Numbered from the stretch's first letter, positions 1-8,449 are shown. The stretch is DNA of 61,289 nt from Deltaproteobacteria bacterium (GCA_024233595.1 JACKPK010000011.1:1-61289); one strand, 5' to 3'. Made by a program: numbers and translations. Notes: a model not told the origin generated them from the sequence alone.

Positions 1-85
1 CTAAGTCAATAGTCTGTGTCAGAAAAATTAACGCGCTCATCCATAAACTTTAGCATTTCAGATTTATCAAAGTCATTTCAGTCTA

Positions 86-424
86 TTACAAAAAATGCAC
101 TTCTTGAGTGGGCTGTGTGATGAGATTCCGTAGGCTGGACGCGTGTTTCAGGAACTCCGCTAAATCTGGATTTCCTTGCGGGCCATAGCTATCAATCAAA
201 GTTCCTTTTAAGTGATCTCCGCAGTGTAAAATATAAATCGCAGACGAATCATCCGGGTTGGAGCGTCCTTCAAAACGAACAATGTTTTCCAGAACAACCT
301 CGTTAGGGGTGAAGCTTGCTTTACCGTCTAGGGTTTTGATTTTGCCATCTATAAAGACAAAGTCTTCAATATAGCCTTCTGTTTTTAATTCATTGAGTGT
401 TTCTAGCATGGTTTGGCGTTTCAT
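86..424 (-). CDS. Small protein of the family often mislabelled PRPP synthetase
   Basis: A 112-residue soluble protein with no signal peptide. The core has an FEGRSNPDDSS stretch followed by GTLIDSYG, which I recognise from a family of about 100-residue proteins commonly auto-named phosphoribosylpyrophosphate synthetase although they lack any PRPP synthetase domain. The function is unknown and I do not assign one. The start is well supported: AAAGGAGG lies just upstream of the ATG on the minus strand. It is divergent from folD with about 190 bp between them. The 85 bp beyond its stop hold only a short minus-strand reading frame (MLKFMDERVNFSDTDY) that may be the tail of another gene. Confidence 0.7.
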   Translation of the reverse strand: MKRQTMLETLNELKTEGYIEDFVFIDGKIKTLDGKASFTPNEVVLENIVRFEGRSNPDDSSAIYILHCGDHLKGTLIDSYGPQGNPDLAEFLKHASSLRNLITQPTQEVHFL

Positions 425-616
425 TTTGATCCTCCTTTGGTTTCGTATGATTGCCAGATATCCCTAAACCCGTCGCTATCTTATTGTCTCAGTCCCAAGC
501 GAAGGCATAAAATTGATTTTTTCTATGTGAACTTTGAGGCAGGCAAATCCACAAAATCCTTGAAGGAATGGTCTGTGAGTCTTATCGAAAGTGCAGGCAA
601 ATCCCAAGGAGACAAA

Positions 617-1447
617 ATGATTCTATTAGACGGCAAGGCCTTGGCCAAAGAAACCGAAGCGCAACTTTCTGAGCGGGTTTTGGCTCTTAAGCAAAAGAAC
701 ATCACACCAACCTTGGCAACCATTCTGGTGGGCGATGACCCTGCCAGTGCCACTTATGTCAAAATGAAACAAAACGCCTGCAAGCGTGTGGGCATGGAAT
801 CCATTGCGGTGACCATGGGGCAAAGCACCAAAACAGAAGAATTGCTCGCTAAGATTAACGAACTCAATAACGACGCCAATGTCTTTGGGATTTTATTGCA
901 ACACCCGGTGCCTTCGCAAATTGATGAACGCGCGTGTTTTGATGCCATTGCCTTAGAAAAAGATGTCGATGGTGTGACCTGTTTGGGTTTTGGCCGCATG
1001 GCCATGGGCGAGTTTGCTTTTGGTTCGGCCACACCAAGTGGCATCATGCGTTTGCTCAAACATTATCAAATCGAGTTAGCCGGGAAACACGCGGTTGTGG
1101 TGGGGCGCAGTCCTATTTTAGGAAAACCCATGGCAGCCATGTTGCTCAACGCCAACGCCACGGTGACTATCTGTCATTCGCGCACACAGGATTTGGCTGA
1201 TCACATCAAACGCGCTGACATTGTGGTGGGTGCTGTTGGCAAACCCGAGTTCATCAAAGCTGAGTGGATCAAAGACGGAGCGGTTGTGGTGGATGCGGGT
1301 TATCATCCGCAAAAAGTTGGTGATATTGAGCTTGGCCCTTTGCAAGATCGTGTGAGCGCACTGACTCCCGTTCCTGGTGGTGTTGGTCCCATGACCATTT
1401 CGGCGCTTATTAGCCAAACGGTTGAAGCGGCTGAAAAATCTTTTTAA
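617..1447 (+). CDS. folD: Bifunctional methylenetetrahydrofolate dehydrogenase / cyclohydrolase
   Basis: FolD interconverts 5,10-methylene-THF, 5,10-methenyl-THF and 10-formyl-THF in the cytosol with NADP, supplying one-carbon units for purines and formyl-methionine. The product is 276 residues, normal for the family. Visible motifs are the YVxxK active-site motif (Y47, K51), the DVDG substrate loop, the Rossmann stretch VVVGRSPILGKPMA and the C-terminal PVPGGVGPMT. The frame is open further upstream from 413, but AAGGAG at 606-611 lies five bases before ATG 617 and homology begins there, so the 68-residue extension is rejected. Its 3' end overlaps the convergent M48 protease by 4 bp. Confidence 0.96.
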   Translation: MILLDGKALAKETEAQLSERVLALKQKNITPTLATILVGDDPASATYVKMKQNACKRVGMESIAVTMGQSTKTEELLAKINELNNDANVFGILLQHPVPSQIDERACFDAIALEKDVDGVTCLGFGRMAMGEFAFGSATPSGIMRLLKHYQIELAGKHAVVVGRSPILGKPMAAMLLNANATVTICHSRTQDLADHIKRADIVVGAVGKPEFIKAEWIKDGAVVVDAGYHPQKVGDIELGPLQDRVSALTPVPGGVGPMTISALISQTVEAAEKSF

Positions 1448-2298
1448 GATTTGTAACTTCTTAATTTGGCAATGCGGTCTTCGGTTTTGGGGTGCGTGAG
1501 CAACCAATCGGGAAGGTTTTCGCTTTGTGGCCAAATCCGAAAAAACGAGAACAGGTGTTTTTGCTCGCGCTCAATTTTCTGTAATCCCGAGATCAAGCCT
1601 TCGGGATCTTGAGTGAGCTGAACGGCAAAGTTATCGGCCTGAAATTCACGAATGCGCGAAAGCTTGAGCTGCAGCAGTAAAATCAAGAACGGACTAAACC
1701 AAATCACCATTAAAAAACTCATGGGGATGTGCAAGGCGCCAAGTAGAATCAGTGGGATTTGAATCAGAATAATGATTTGCAAGATTTGCACGATGGTCGA
1801 AAAAAAACGCGCCATGCTTTGGCTGATGGCGAGCAGTTTTAAATCGCCGCAGGCAATGTGTGCGATTTCGTGAGCGATGACAGCTGTGAGTTCGCGCGGG
1901 GTTAAAGAATCGATAAGGCCATTGGACAAAGCCACAACGGGTTTGTTGTTTGTTCCCGCTGAGAAGGCGTTGGATAAGGGCGATAAAAAACGATACAGCG
2001 TGATTGGTTTTTCCATGTGCGCTTTTTGGCAAAGAAAATCGGTGAGCTCGTAAAGTTCGGGGTCTTCGTTGCGATTGATTTTGCGGGCGTTGTGTTTTCT
2101 TAATAAAACTTGTGGGGAAGCTTTGCCTAAAGCCATGTAGGTGAACAGACCAAAGCCAATGCCTAGCCAAATCCCAAAGTCGCCCAAAAAACTGAAGAGC
2201 AAAAAGGTGATGAGTCCCACAATCATAAAAAGATACAGCAAGCTTTGCAGATTATTTAAGAGGCTTTGTTTTTGGATTTCGTTGCGGTTTAAATGCAT
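1444..2298 (-). CDS. M48 family (HtpX-like) membrane zinc metalloprotease
   Basis: Integral membrane metallopeptidase of about 284 residues, probably cleaving damaged or misfolded membrane proteins. Two hydrophobic segments lie near the N-terminus (about residues 18-58). The zinc motif HEIAH sits near residues 143-147, the downstream third-ligand motif REFQAD is present, and two more hydrophobic segments separate them, as in HtpX. I use the ATG at 2298 (MHLNRNEIQK); the frame also allows a TTG at 2310. No clear Shine-Dalgarno precedes either. It is slightly longer than a minimal protease domain but lacks any extra soluble domain. The htpX symbol is withheld because several M48 subfamilies look alike. 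Confidence 0.88.
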   Translation of the reverse strand: MHLNRNEIQKQSLLNNLQSLLYLFMIVGLITFLLFSFLGDFGIWLGIGFGLFTYMALGKASPQVLLRKHNARKINRNEDPELYELTDFLCQKAHMEKPITLYRFLSPLSNAFSAGTNNKPVVALSNGLIDSLTPRELTAVIAHEIAHIACGDLKLLAISQSMARFFSTIVQILQIIILIQIPLILLGALHIPMSFLMVIWFSPFLILLLQLKLSRIREFQADNFAVQLTQDPEGLISGLQKIEREQKHLFSFFRIWPQSENLPDWLLTHPKTEDRIAKLRSYKS

Positions 2299-2403
2299 AG
2301 TCGAGCACAAGGCTAATCACAAAGTGGGAATAATCAAGGGGGAAGGTTATTTTATTAGATTTAGCAGGATGAAATCCAAAGGGGTTGTTTGTTTTTTCAA
2401 AAG

Positions 2404-2432
2404 TTGCCTGGAGGCTTTTCTTTCCTTATAAA
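2404..2432 (+). promoter_or_regulatory. Sigma-70-like promoter, apparently leaderless
   Basis: TTGCCT at 2404-2409 and TATAAA at 2427-2432 are separated by exactly 17 bp. Only six bases separate the -10 box from the ATG at 2439, so transcription would begin at or next to the start codon. No Shine-Dalgarno sequence is present before that ATG. This is prediction from sequence only. Confidence 0.5.
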
Positions 2433-2438
2433 TAAACC

Positions 2439-2963
2439 ATGACCCAATCCTACCATCAACGCATCAAGTTCCAAGACGGGACTTATCAAATCTCACAAAG
2501 TGATCCTAACTTTTTGGTTTTTCAACGATCCCCCATGCATCGCAAAATGAGTGGCATGTTGTTTTTTTTCTTGGCGGCTTCCAGTTTGTATTCTTGTTGG
2601 GTCACGCATTCGCATGGTTATTTTTTAGAGTTTTGGTTTTCGGTTTTTTTGGTGGTGCTGTTTTTGATTCTCATGAGTGTGTTTCGTTTTGGTCATCGTG
2701 TGATTTGTTTTGACCGCGAGCAAAAGCAACTGCGTATTCAATTTCGTTTTGGCAATTGGCTTTATCGGGAGCGAGTGTTTGATCTGAAGATCTATAGGCC
2801 TCATGTTGCTATGTTTCCTGGTGGGCTTTTGAATCGTGATCACGAAGTGGTTGTGCTCGATAAGCAGGGCAAAAAAATGGTCTCTTTCCCGCGTTTCATG
2901 GTGCAAGAAAACGCTCAAGCAACTGTGAATCTGATTAAGAATTATGTGGAGATTGAATCGTAA
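2439..2963 (+). CDS. Hypothetical membrane protein, two transmembrane segments
   Basis: A 174-residue protein with a soluble N-terminus, two hydrophobic segments (about residues 37-60 and 66-88) and a C-terminal soluble domain of about 85 residues rich in beta-like hydrophobic alternation (REQKQLRIQFRFG, then HEVVVLDKQGKKMVSF). The layout resembles small photosynthetic-assembly-like or PH-like membrane proteins, but I do not recognise a family. The predicted promoter places the transcript start at the ATG, so translation may be leaderless. A glutaredoxin-like gene follows 28 bp downstream on the same strand. Confidence 0.65.
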   Translation: MTQSYHQRIKFQDGTYQISQSDPNFLVFQRSPMHRKMSGMLFFFLAASSLYSCWVTHSHGYFLEFWFSVFLVVLFLILMSVFRFGHRVICFDREQKQLRIQFRFGNWLYRERVFDLKIYRPHVAMFPGGLLNRDHEVVVLDKQGKKMVSFPRFMVQENAQATVNLIKNYVEIES

Positions 2964-2991
2964 GGAATAATTTACGCAGGATAGTGCTGTT

Positions 2992-3252
2992 GTGAAACCT
3001 CTAAAACTTGTTTTGTATACCAAGCCAGATTGCGCTCTTTGCGAACCGTTTAAAAAAGCTGTTTATGCAGTTTGTATGAGTTTTCGTTGGAAAAACAAAA
3101 TTACATTTTCCGAAATCAACATTGAATCTGATCCTGTGTATTCAGAACGCTTTGGAGAAAAAATACCCTGTTTGACAATTAATGATAAGCTTTGTGCCAA
3201 ATACAAAATTGAGAAGAAAGAATTGCAAAGAAAATTAAAAGAAGCTTTTTAA
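2992..3252 (+). CDS. Glutaredoxin-like / thioredoxin-fold protein (DUF836 type)
   Basis: An 86-residue thioredoxin-fold protein. The N-terminus reads LVLYTKPDCALC, giving a CxxC redox pair at the usual place after the first beta strand. The cis-proline position is visible in KIPCLTIND, and the length fits small glutaredoxin-like proteins of the DUF836/YruB kind. It probably acts as a cytosolic thiol-disulfide oxidoreductase; the partner is unknown. The start is a GTG with AGGA about ten bases upstream. It follows the leaderless membrane-protein gene and may be cotranscribed with it. Confidence 0.75.
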   Translation: MKPLKLVLYTKPDCALCEPFKKAVYAVCMSFRWKNKITFSEINIESDPVYSERFGEKIPCLTINDKLCAKYKIEKKELQRKLKEAF

Positions 3253-3289
3253 TGGTGTAAAATATTCTATCCTTTCTCTACCCCCTAAA

Positions 3290-3310
3290 GTCCCCCTTAC
3301 AAAGGGGGAC
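3290..3310. repeat. Perfect hairpin of a dispersed CCCTTACAAAGGG repeat
   Basis: Nine-base arms GTCCCCCTT and AAGGGGGAC flank the loop ACA. A related copy lies at 17641-17655 (CCCCTT, ACA, AAGGGG). Both are followed by a stretch ending in gaggaagtt. In the first locus, a second degenerate copy of the tail occurs near 3374-3397. This is a dispersed intergenic element; it could double as a terminator for the gene ending at 3252, but there is no T-tract. Confidence 0.6.
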
Positions 3311-3412
3311 AAGGATCAAGACTTTAAACTCAAAAGCCAATCAAATTCTCATCCAAAACTGGGTAGAGGTCAGCTTACAAAGGAGAGGAAGTTTAGAATG
3401 TTGTGCTAGGAT

Positions 3413-4324
3413 TCACTCAATTTCCATGGCGGTGACTTCCGGAATGGAATTCACTCTCATGCGAAATGTGTAACCCAAACCGCGGTTCACATACAAATGT
3501 TTACGTTCCGTGATTTGGTGCAAGCCGCGGCAAAAATCTTCGTTCTTAACGGGCATGACCAATGTGCCCACCAAGGGCCATTTCATTTGCCCACCATGAC
3601 AATGGCCAGAAAACATCACATCAAAAGAGTAGGGCACTAATTCGATGGTGTCTGGATTGTGCGAAAGCAAAAAGGTAGGCAATTGCAAATTGGTTTGCGC
3701 AAAGGCTTCGTCAGGATCCATCATGCCAGACCAGTAGTCGTGTAAACCAACCACATTAAATTTTTGCCCTTTCCATTCCAATTCTTCCGATTGGTTGGTG
3801 AGCACTGTGATGCCTTGGCGTTCAAAGGCTTCTTTGATGATGTGGTATTCAAAAGGATCGTTTTTTTGTTCGCCTGGGTAGCAACTGCCGTAGTCGTGAT
3901 TGCCAAGGCTAGCGTACACACCGATTTTGGCACGCAAGCGCGAAAGCAAGCGAGGCAAGCCGTGCAAGTAACTTGGGTCCCATTGATAATAGTCACCGGT
4001 TAAAAACACCAAGTCAGGATTTTGTGCGTTGATCAAATCGACCGCACGATTAAAATGCGCTTTGTCTTTGTTGGTGGGACCAAAATGCAAATCAGAAATC
4101 TGACAGATTTTGAGTCCTTTTAAATTGCTATGAGAATTTTTTATTTTCACTTTGACCTTGTCGACTTTCATTTGGCGCACAGCAAAAAAGTAAGAGTAAG
4201 CGCCAAAAAAAGGCAGGCCCAAAAGGATGGCTGTTGTCGTGATCGCCCGGATTGATTTTTTATGATGTAAGGTGCGTAAGTATTCTTTGACCGCGTAGTT
4301 CATGAGTTTATTCGATGTTGCCAC
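3413..4324 (-). CDS. Membrane-anchored metallophosphoesterase (YaeI/YkuE-like)
   Basis: A 303-residue calcineurin-like phosphoesterase. An N-terminal hydrophobic anchor (about residues 28-50) is followed by the metal-binding motifs ISDLHFG, TGDYYQWD, LGNHDYG and GHCHGGQ in canonical order. Family members hydrolyse phosphodiester or pyrophosphate bonds of lipids such as UDP-diacylglucosamine. The anchor and positive flank suggest a membrane-attached enzyme; the substrate cannot be read from sequence. The start is GTG at 4324 with AAGGGGG four bases upstream; an internal ATG at 4303 is an alternative. A palindrome overlapping the likely -10 region lies at 4364-4378. Confidence 0.88.
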   Translation of the reverse strand: MATSNKLMNYAVKEYLRTLHHKKSIRAITTTAILLGLPFFGAYSYFFAVRQMKVDKVKVKIKNSHSNLKGLKICQISDLHFGPTNKDKAHFNRAVDLINAQNPDLVFLTGDYYQWDPSYLHGLPRLLSRLRAKIGVYASLGNHDYGSCYPGEQKNDPFEYHIIKEAFERQGITVLTNQSEELEWKGQKFNVVGLHDYWSGMMDPDEAFAQTNLQLPTFLLSHNPDTIELVPYSFDVMFSGHCHGGQMKWPLVGTLVMPVKNEDFCRGLHQITERKHLYVNRGLGYTFRMRVNSIPEVTAMEIE

Positions 4325-4363
4325 AATGCCCCCTTGCCCTTTGAACAGATCGATTAATAAACA

Positions 4364-4378
4364 CTGTTATTATAACAG
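4364..4378 (-). promoter_or_regulatory. Palindrome overlapping a probable -10 box
   Basis: CTGTTA and TAACAG flank a central TTA. On the minus strand the centre reads TATAAT, an ideal -10 hexamer, about 40 bases before the phosphoesterase GTG start. A repressor bound here would block RNA polymerase directly. No matching -35 box is obvious, so this is a tentative operator/promoter. Confidence 0.35.
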
Positions 4379-4417
4379 AGTTTAACGGACATTCATGAGG
4401 AAAAATTCATGGTTTTG

Positions 4418-5095
4418 TTAATTTATGATATGGTTGGCGACAAACCATTGCAAAACGCCGCCTAAATCCTCTGTGGGCAGGCCTATCACGTTGTGGGAAG
4501 AGCCCTCGATCTGGGTGACAAAATTTTGAGCATCCCCTTGCAGGCCATAAGCGCCGGCTTTGTCCATGGGCTGACCTGTGGCGACGTAATTTTGGATTTC
4601 TTCCGCCGATAGCTCTTTGAAACTGACTTTGGTGAGCGATGTGAACTGAAAAATCGTGATTTTGTGCGTTGCAGAAGGGTTTTTGGTGATTTTGACTGCT
4701 GGAAAGTGTTTTTGGAAGTCGTTTTGATCGAAGTTAGCTTTGTTTTCTAGGGACAAAACGCAGCTTGTGGCCACCGTGTGTGTCGCTCCCGAAAGTTGTT
4801 CGAGCATCTTTGTGGCGTCTTGCGCGTCAACGGGCTTTCCTAAAATGCTTTGACCGATGCAAACCGTGGTGTCGGCACAAAGAGCGGGAGCAAAAAAACC
4901 CGGGAGTTGAGCAAGTGTTTGCATTTTGTCAAAAGCGATGCGCTGCACGTAGCTGAGTGGGTCTTCGTTAGCAAAGGGGTCTTCGTTGATGTCGGGCGAT
5001 AAAAATGCCAGCGACACGGGAATTTTTAAGTCTTCGAAAATTTTTTGAACCAATTGTTTGCGTCGGGGCGATGAGCTGCCCAAAAGGAATTTCAT
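4418..5095 (-). CDS. maf: Maf-family nucleoside triphosphate pyrophosphatase
   Basis: House-cleaning enzyme hydrolysing dTTP/UTP or modified nucleotides to monophosphate and pyrophosphate, also linked to septum control. The signature SSSPRRKQL opens the protein. It is followed by the conserved ADTTVCIG segment, then DAxxMLxxLSGxTHTV, and GxYGLQG with a late PxxxV-type tail. I start at ATG 5095 (MKFLLGSSSPRR), not at the upstream in-frame start 5149, because the family begins at this beta strand. The ORF is 225 residues, somewhat long owing to an insertion after the THTV motif. It is divergent from the lipoprotein gene at 5175. Confidence 0.92.
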   Translation of the reverse strand: MKFLLGSSSPRRKQLVQKIFEDLKIPVSLAFLSPDINEDPFANEDPLSYVQRIAFDKMQTLAQLPGFFAPALCADTTVCIGQSILGKPVDAQDATKMLEQLSGATHTVATSCVLSLENKANFDQNDFQKHFPAVKITKNPSATHKITIFQFTSLTKVSFKELSAEEIQNYVATGQPMDKAGAYGLQGDAQNFVTQIEGSSHNVIGLPTEDLGGVLQWFVANHIIN

Positions 5096-5174
5096 AAATA
5101 AATGGTTTTCTCCGTTTGCAATGCCTGTTAAGACTTGCAATGAAATCACAAATTTATACTTTCGTCGAGGGCTT

Positions 5175-5720
5175 GTGAGGAAGTTAAATCACATCACTTT
5201 GTTTTTCATTTTGTCTCTGCTTGTGTCTTGCTTTGGGGGCTCAATCGAAAAACGCGGTTCAGTCAAAAGCTATCAAAATGGTGTTGTGCAAACCATTGGT
5301 GGCGCGTTTCGTGTTGGGAAACTTTCTAAGGCCTGGGTGCAAAAGAGCATCGATTACCGTGCGGTGTTGTTTGAACACCAAGGCGATCACTCGACCATCA
5401 TGGTGGACTCTTGGTGCAAAGGGGCCTTCGATGATGGCGCGCTTTCGGATCTTGCGCGGCATTTATACCGTGGCATCGAAGGTTTTAAAATCACTTCGGA
5501 AGAAGATTTTACATTAGATAACCGTGCTGCCTTGCACACCCAAGGCCAAGGGCGCTTAGATGGTGTTGGGGTTTATTTTTCGTCGGCTGTTGTCAAAATC
5601 AATGGCTGCGTTGTCGACTTTGTTTACCTTTCGGTGCCTGAACGCATGCCGTCGCATTCTGATTTTATGCCCTTTGTGCAAGGGTTTGAGTTTTTAAAAG
5701 GCCCCAAGGTTCTTGAATGA
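5175..5720 (+). CDS. Hypothetical lipoprotein upstream of the Mla genes
   Basis: A 181-residue predicted lipoprotein. The GTG start at 5175 gives VRKLNHITLFFILSLLVSC: a basic N-terminus, hydrophobic core and an LVSC lipobox. GAGG lies four bases before the GTG. The frame is open upstream from 5058, but that part overlaps maf antisense and lacks signal character. The mature part (AWVQKSIDYRAVLFEHQGDHSTIMVDSW) is reminiscent of small outer-membrane lipoproteins without a named domain. It precedes the mlaEFD genes by 31 bp on the same strand, so it may be the lipoprotein partner of that transporter, which is inference from position only. Confidence 0.75.
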   Translation: MRKLNHITLFFILSLLVSCFGGSIEKRGSVKSYQNGVVQTIGGAFRVGKLSKAWVQKSIDYRAVLFEHQGDHSTIMVDSWCKGAFDDGALSDLARHLYRGIEGFKITSEEDFTLDNRAALHTQGQGRLDGVGVYFSSAVVKINGCVVDFVYLSVPERMPSHSDFMPFVQGFEFLKGPKVLE

Positions 5721-5751
5721 GCCGCTTGCGATTTGGAAAGGATAGGGCAAA

Positions 5752-6585
5752 TTGAGTCAGTCCGACACACAACCCAGTGATTCCCAAAATGCCAGCATTC
5801 ACGATGCTGTGCATGATTTTTTAGAGCGTTGGGGCGAGCGGGTCATCAATTTTGTTTCGTATTTGGGGGGCGTCACGCTCTTAGCCAGTCAGTTTTTTAA
5901 AACACTTTTTAGCGCGCGCTTCGATTTTAAATACGTTGTTAAGCAGGTCTACGACATTGGGGTTAAATCAATTTCCTTAACTAATTTAATCGCGATTTTC
6001 ACCGGAATGGTTGTGGCGTTGCAATTAATTGTGGGCCTAAAACGTTTTGGCTTACAACTTTACACCGGGCAAATCGTAGGCATTGCCATCACACGCGAAT
6101 TGGGCCCGGTGCTCACCGCTCTTATGGTGGCGGCGCGTGTTGGGTCAGGCATTGCGGCGGAACTGGGCTCCATGACTGTGTCTGAGCAGGTGTTGGCGAT
6201 TCGAGCCATGGGAGCAAGTCCCATTGCCAAGCTGGTGGTGCCGCGTGTTTTGGTCACCACCATCGCAACGCCTTTGCTCACCATCGTCGCCATCTTTATT
6301 GGAATCTTGGGCGGCATGATCGTGACCATGAACGAAGCCGGCGTCACGTCGCGTTTTTATTTTGATCAGATCAAACAAACGGTCGAGATTTATGATTTTC
6401 TGAGTGGGGTGAGCAAGACCGTGTTCTTTGGATTTTTTATTGGGTGTATCTCGTGTTACCAAGGTTTAAACACGACACGAGGCACGCAGGGGGTGGGGCA
6501 ATCCACAACACAGACAGTTGTGTATTGTTCGGTGATCATCTTCATTTCGGATTTCTTTTTAACCAAGTTGTTCCTGTTGTTTTAA
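5752..6585 (+). CDS. mlaE: MlaE-type ABC transporter permease
   Basis: Inner-membrane permease of the Mla phospholipid transport system, which moves lipids between inner and outer membrane. The 277-residue product has the MlaE core: KSISLTNLIAIFTGMVVALQ, the conserved RELGPVLTALMVAARVGSGIAAELGSM cytoplasmic helix region (about residues 113-140) and five or so hydrophobic segments. The N-terminal 25 residues are hydrophilic. Translation starts at TTG 5752 with AAGGAT upstream. It is followed 25 bp downstream by the ATPase gene and then by the MCE gene, the usual order E-F-D. Confidence 0.94.
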   Translation: MSQSDTQPSDSQNASIHDAVHDFLERWGERVINFVSYLGGVTLLASQFFKTLFSARFDFKYVVKQVYDIGVKSISLTNLIAIFTGMVVALQLIVGLKRFGLQLYTGQIVGIAITRELGPVLTALMVAARVGSGIAAELGSMTVSEQVLAIRAMGASPIAKLVVPRVLVTTIATPLLTIVAIFIGILGGMIVTMNEAGVTSRFYFDQIKQTVEIYDFLSGVSKTVFFGFFIGCISCYQGLNTTRGTQGVGQSTTQTVVYCSVIIFISDFFLTKLFLLF

Positions 6586-6610
6586 TAATGGGGCGTCGTC
6601 AAGGTGTGGT

Positions 6611-7366
6611 GTGAGCGCAGAGAATCAAAATCAACAGCCGATCATTGAATTTCGCAATGTGAGCAAGTCCTTTGATGGCGCGGTTGTGCTCAATGAGTTA
6701 AGTTTTAAGGTCTACGAAGGCGATGTTTTTTGCATCATTGGTGGGTCGGGCACAGGAAAGAGTGTGACTTTAAAGCTCTTGTTGGGCTTGCTACCCATTG
6801 ATGATGGTGAAATTTTTTTTAAAGGACAACGCATTTCAAACTTAGAAGAGAATGAGCTCAATCAGATTCGAAAACAATTCGGCATGGTGTTTCAGGGCTC
6901 GGCGCTTTTTGATTCCTTGTCGGTTTTCGATAACATTGCCTATCCTCTTATTGAGCACGGTGGTTATAGCGATGACGACATTGAGCGCATTGTGATGGAA
7001 AAGCTCGAAGTGGTCGATCTGAAAAGAGCGGCGTATTTGTTCCCGGCGGATTTATCAGGCGGCATGAAAAAACGCATTGGCTTGGCGCGCGCCATTGCGC
7101 CAAACCCGCAGGTCATTTTGTACGATGAACCAACAGCAGGGCTGGACCCGGCTAATGTGCATCGTATTGATCACCTGATTCTGCGCATGCAAAGCACGTT
7201 TTCGGTGACCTCTGTTTTGGTGACACACAATATGGAAAGCGTTTACGCGGTCGCGAATCGCGTGGCGTTGCTTTACGATCACAAAACGCGTTTTGTTGGT
7301 AGCTTGGAAGAATTCAAATCGACTCAAGATGCTGTGGTGCAAGGTTTTGTGAAGGGCGAGATTTAG
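6611..7366 (+). CDS. mlaF: MlaF-type ABC transporter ATP-binding protein
   Basis: The 251-residue ATPase subunit powering the Mla lipid transporter. Walker A is GGSGTGKS (residues 44-51), the Q-loop is MVFQGSALFDSLSVFDN, the signature is LSGGMKKR and Walker B is VILYDEPTAGLDP, followed by a switch histidine in LVTHNM. Start is GTG 6611, 25 bp after the permease stop. The organisation with mlaE and mlaD makes the assignment firm; a cytoplasmic MlaB STAS partner is not present in this window. Confidence 0.95.
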   Translation: MSAENQNQQPIIEFRNVSKSFDGAVVLNELSFKVYEGDVFCIIGGSGTGKSVTLKLLLGLLPIDDGEIFFKGQRISNLEENELNQIRKQFGMVFQGSALFDSLSVFDNIAYPLIEHGGYSDDDIERIVMEKLEVVDLKRAAYLFPADLSGGMKKRIGLARAIAPNPQVILYDEPTAGLDPANVHRIDHLILRMQSTFSVTSVLVTHNMESVYAVANRVALLYDHKTRFVGSLEEFKSTQDAVVQGFVKGEI

Positions 7367-7433
7367 GCAAAAAAATCAACGATTTATTAATTGATGAACG
7401 TTGCGATTCATTTTAGGTTTTTAAGGTCAGAAC

Positions 7434-8312
7434 ATGAAACAAGTTAAAGACAACATTCAAGTTCAAGTGGGCGCTTTTTTAGCGATAGGCGCTTTGTTGT
7501 TCATGGCTGCGATTTTTATTTTGGGTTCCAAGACAAGTTTGTTTCAACCTTATGTGAACCTTTTTTGTTACTTTGACGACATCAGTGGTTTACGAGTGGG
7601 TGCTCCTGTTCAGCTTGCTGGTGTGAATGTCGGTTTCATTGACTCCATTGAATTCGAAGAGATCCCTGTTAAAGCGCAAACCGAACCCAATGCCGGTACA
7701 GAAAACCTCACGCAAGAAGAACCCACACGCACCATTGTCAAAATTCGTGTCGGCTTGATGATCGAATCAGCGTTTCAAGAACGCATACGCGAAGATTCCA
7801 CTGCCACAGTTAAAACCCAAGGGATTCTTGGCGATCAAATGATTTACCTGACAGTGGGTTCCAAGGGCGATTACCTCACCGATGGCGAAGAGATCTCTTT
7901 TGTCAGCAACCCCACTGGTTTTTCGCAACTGGTGAACAAAGGTGATGGTCTTTTGGACACCACCCAAGATTTTTTAGTGAACACCGATTTGCTCATCACC
8001 CAAGTTAACGACGTTGTTAAAGAGATCCGCGAAGGAGAAGGTTTGGCGCATGAAGTCATTTATGGTGAGGATCATGGCCAGATGATGCGCCGGCTGGACC
8101 GGGTCATGGCTAATTTTGAGCGCACAAGCGCTAGCCTGGCCTCTATTAGTGACAAAATCGATAAAGGTGAAGGCACCTTGGGCGCTTTGGTGAATGACGA
8201 TTCACTCTTTTTTGATATTAAAACACTGTTCGGGAAAGCCAATCGCAACCGAACGGTTCGCTCTGTGATCCGTTACATAATGAAGACAAAGGAGAAAGAG
8301 CATTTGAAATGA
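7434..8312 (+). CDS. mlaD: MlaD-family MCE domain protein
   Basis: Periplasmic lipid-binding subunit anchored in the inner membrane. One transmembrane helix (about residues 12-32) is followed by the MCE domain starting YFDDISGLRVGAPVQLAGVNVGFI and ending near GDQMIYLTVGS. The C-terminal 130 residues form a helical tail with repeated GEGxL motifs (REGEGLAHEVIYGEDHG, DKGEGTLGALVNDDSLF), typical of long MCE proteins in delta-type lineages. Within the MCE domain an insertion of about 20 residues (KAQTEPNAGTENLTQEEPTR) interrupts the usual loop. Start is ATG 7434, 67 bp after mlaF, with AAGGTC upstream. Confidence 0.92.
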   Translation: MKQVKDNIQVQVGAFLAIGALLFMAAIFILGSKTSLFQPYVNLFCYFDDISGLRVGAPVQLAGVNVGFIDSIEFEEIPVKAQTEPNAGTENLTQEEPTRTIVKIRVGLMIESAFQERIREDSTATVKTQGILGDQMIYLTVGSKGDYLTDGEEISFVSNPTGFSQLVNKGDGLLDTTQDFLVNTDLLITQVNDVVKEIREGEGLAHEVIYGEDHGQMMRRLDRVMANFERTSASLASISDKIDKGEGTLGALVNDDSLFFDIKTLFGKANRNRTVRSVIRYIMKTKEKEHLK

Positions 8313-8380
8313 ATGAGAATCATGCTAAAATAAACTCTGGGGCCGCTTTTTCCAAAATTGACCTTTCTTAAAAAATGAAG

Positions 8381-8449
8381 CGCCTTTGAATTTTTAGCCA
8401 CGACTGTTTTGATCTGACACCTTCGATTTTTGGCACCTTTGAAATTTTA
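8381..8449. promoter_or_regulatory. Three imperfect copies of CACCTTTGAATTTT before prkA
   Basis: CGCCTTTGAATTTTT (8381-8395), CACCTTCGATTTTT (8418-8431) and CACCTTTGAAATTTT (8434-8448) lie in the 176-bp gap between mlaD and prkA. They occur in the same orientation, 37 and 16 bp apart. They could be activator or repressor sites for the prkA operon. No convincing sigma-70 promoter was found among them. Confidence 0.35.

Noticed and set aside
413..616. 68-residue N-terminal extension of FolD
   Set aside because: The Shine-Dalgarno at 606-611 and the family start both point to ATG 617.
2141..2431. Plus-strand frame of 96 residues
   Set aside because: Overlaps the N-terminus of the M48 protease antisense, with no family similarity, and runs into the promoter at 2404-2432.
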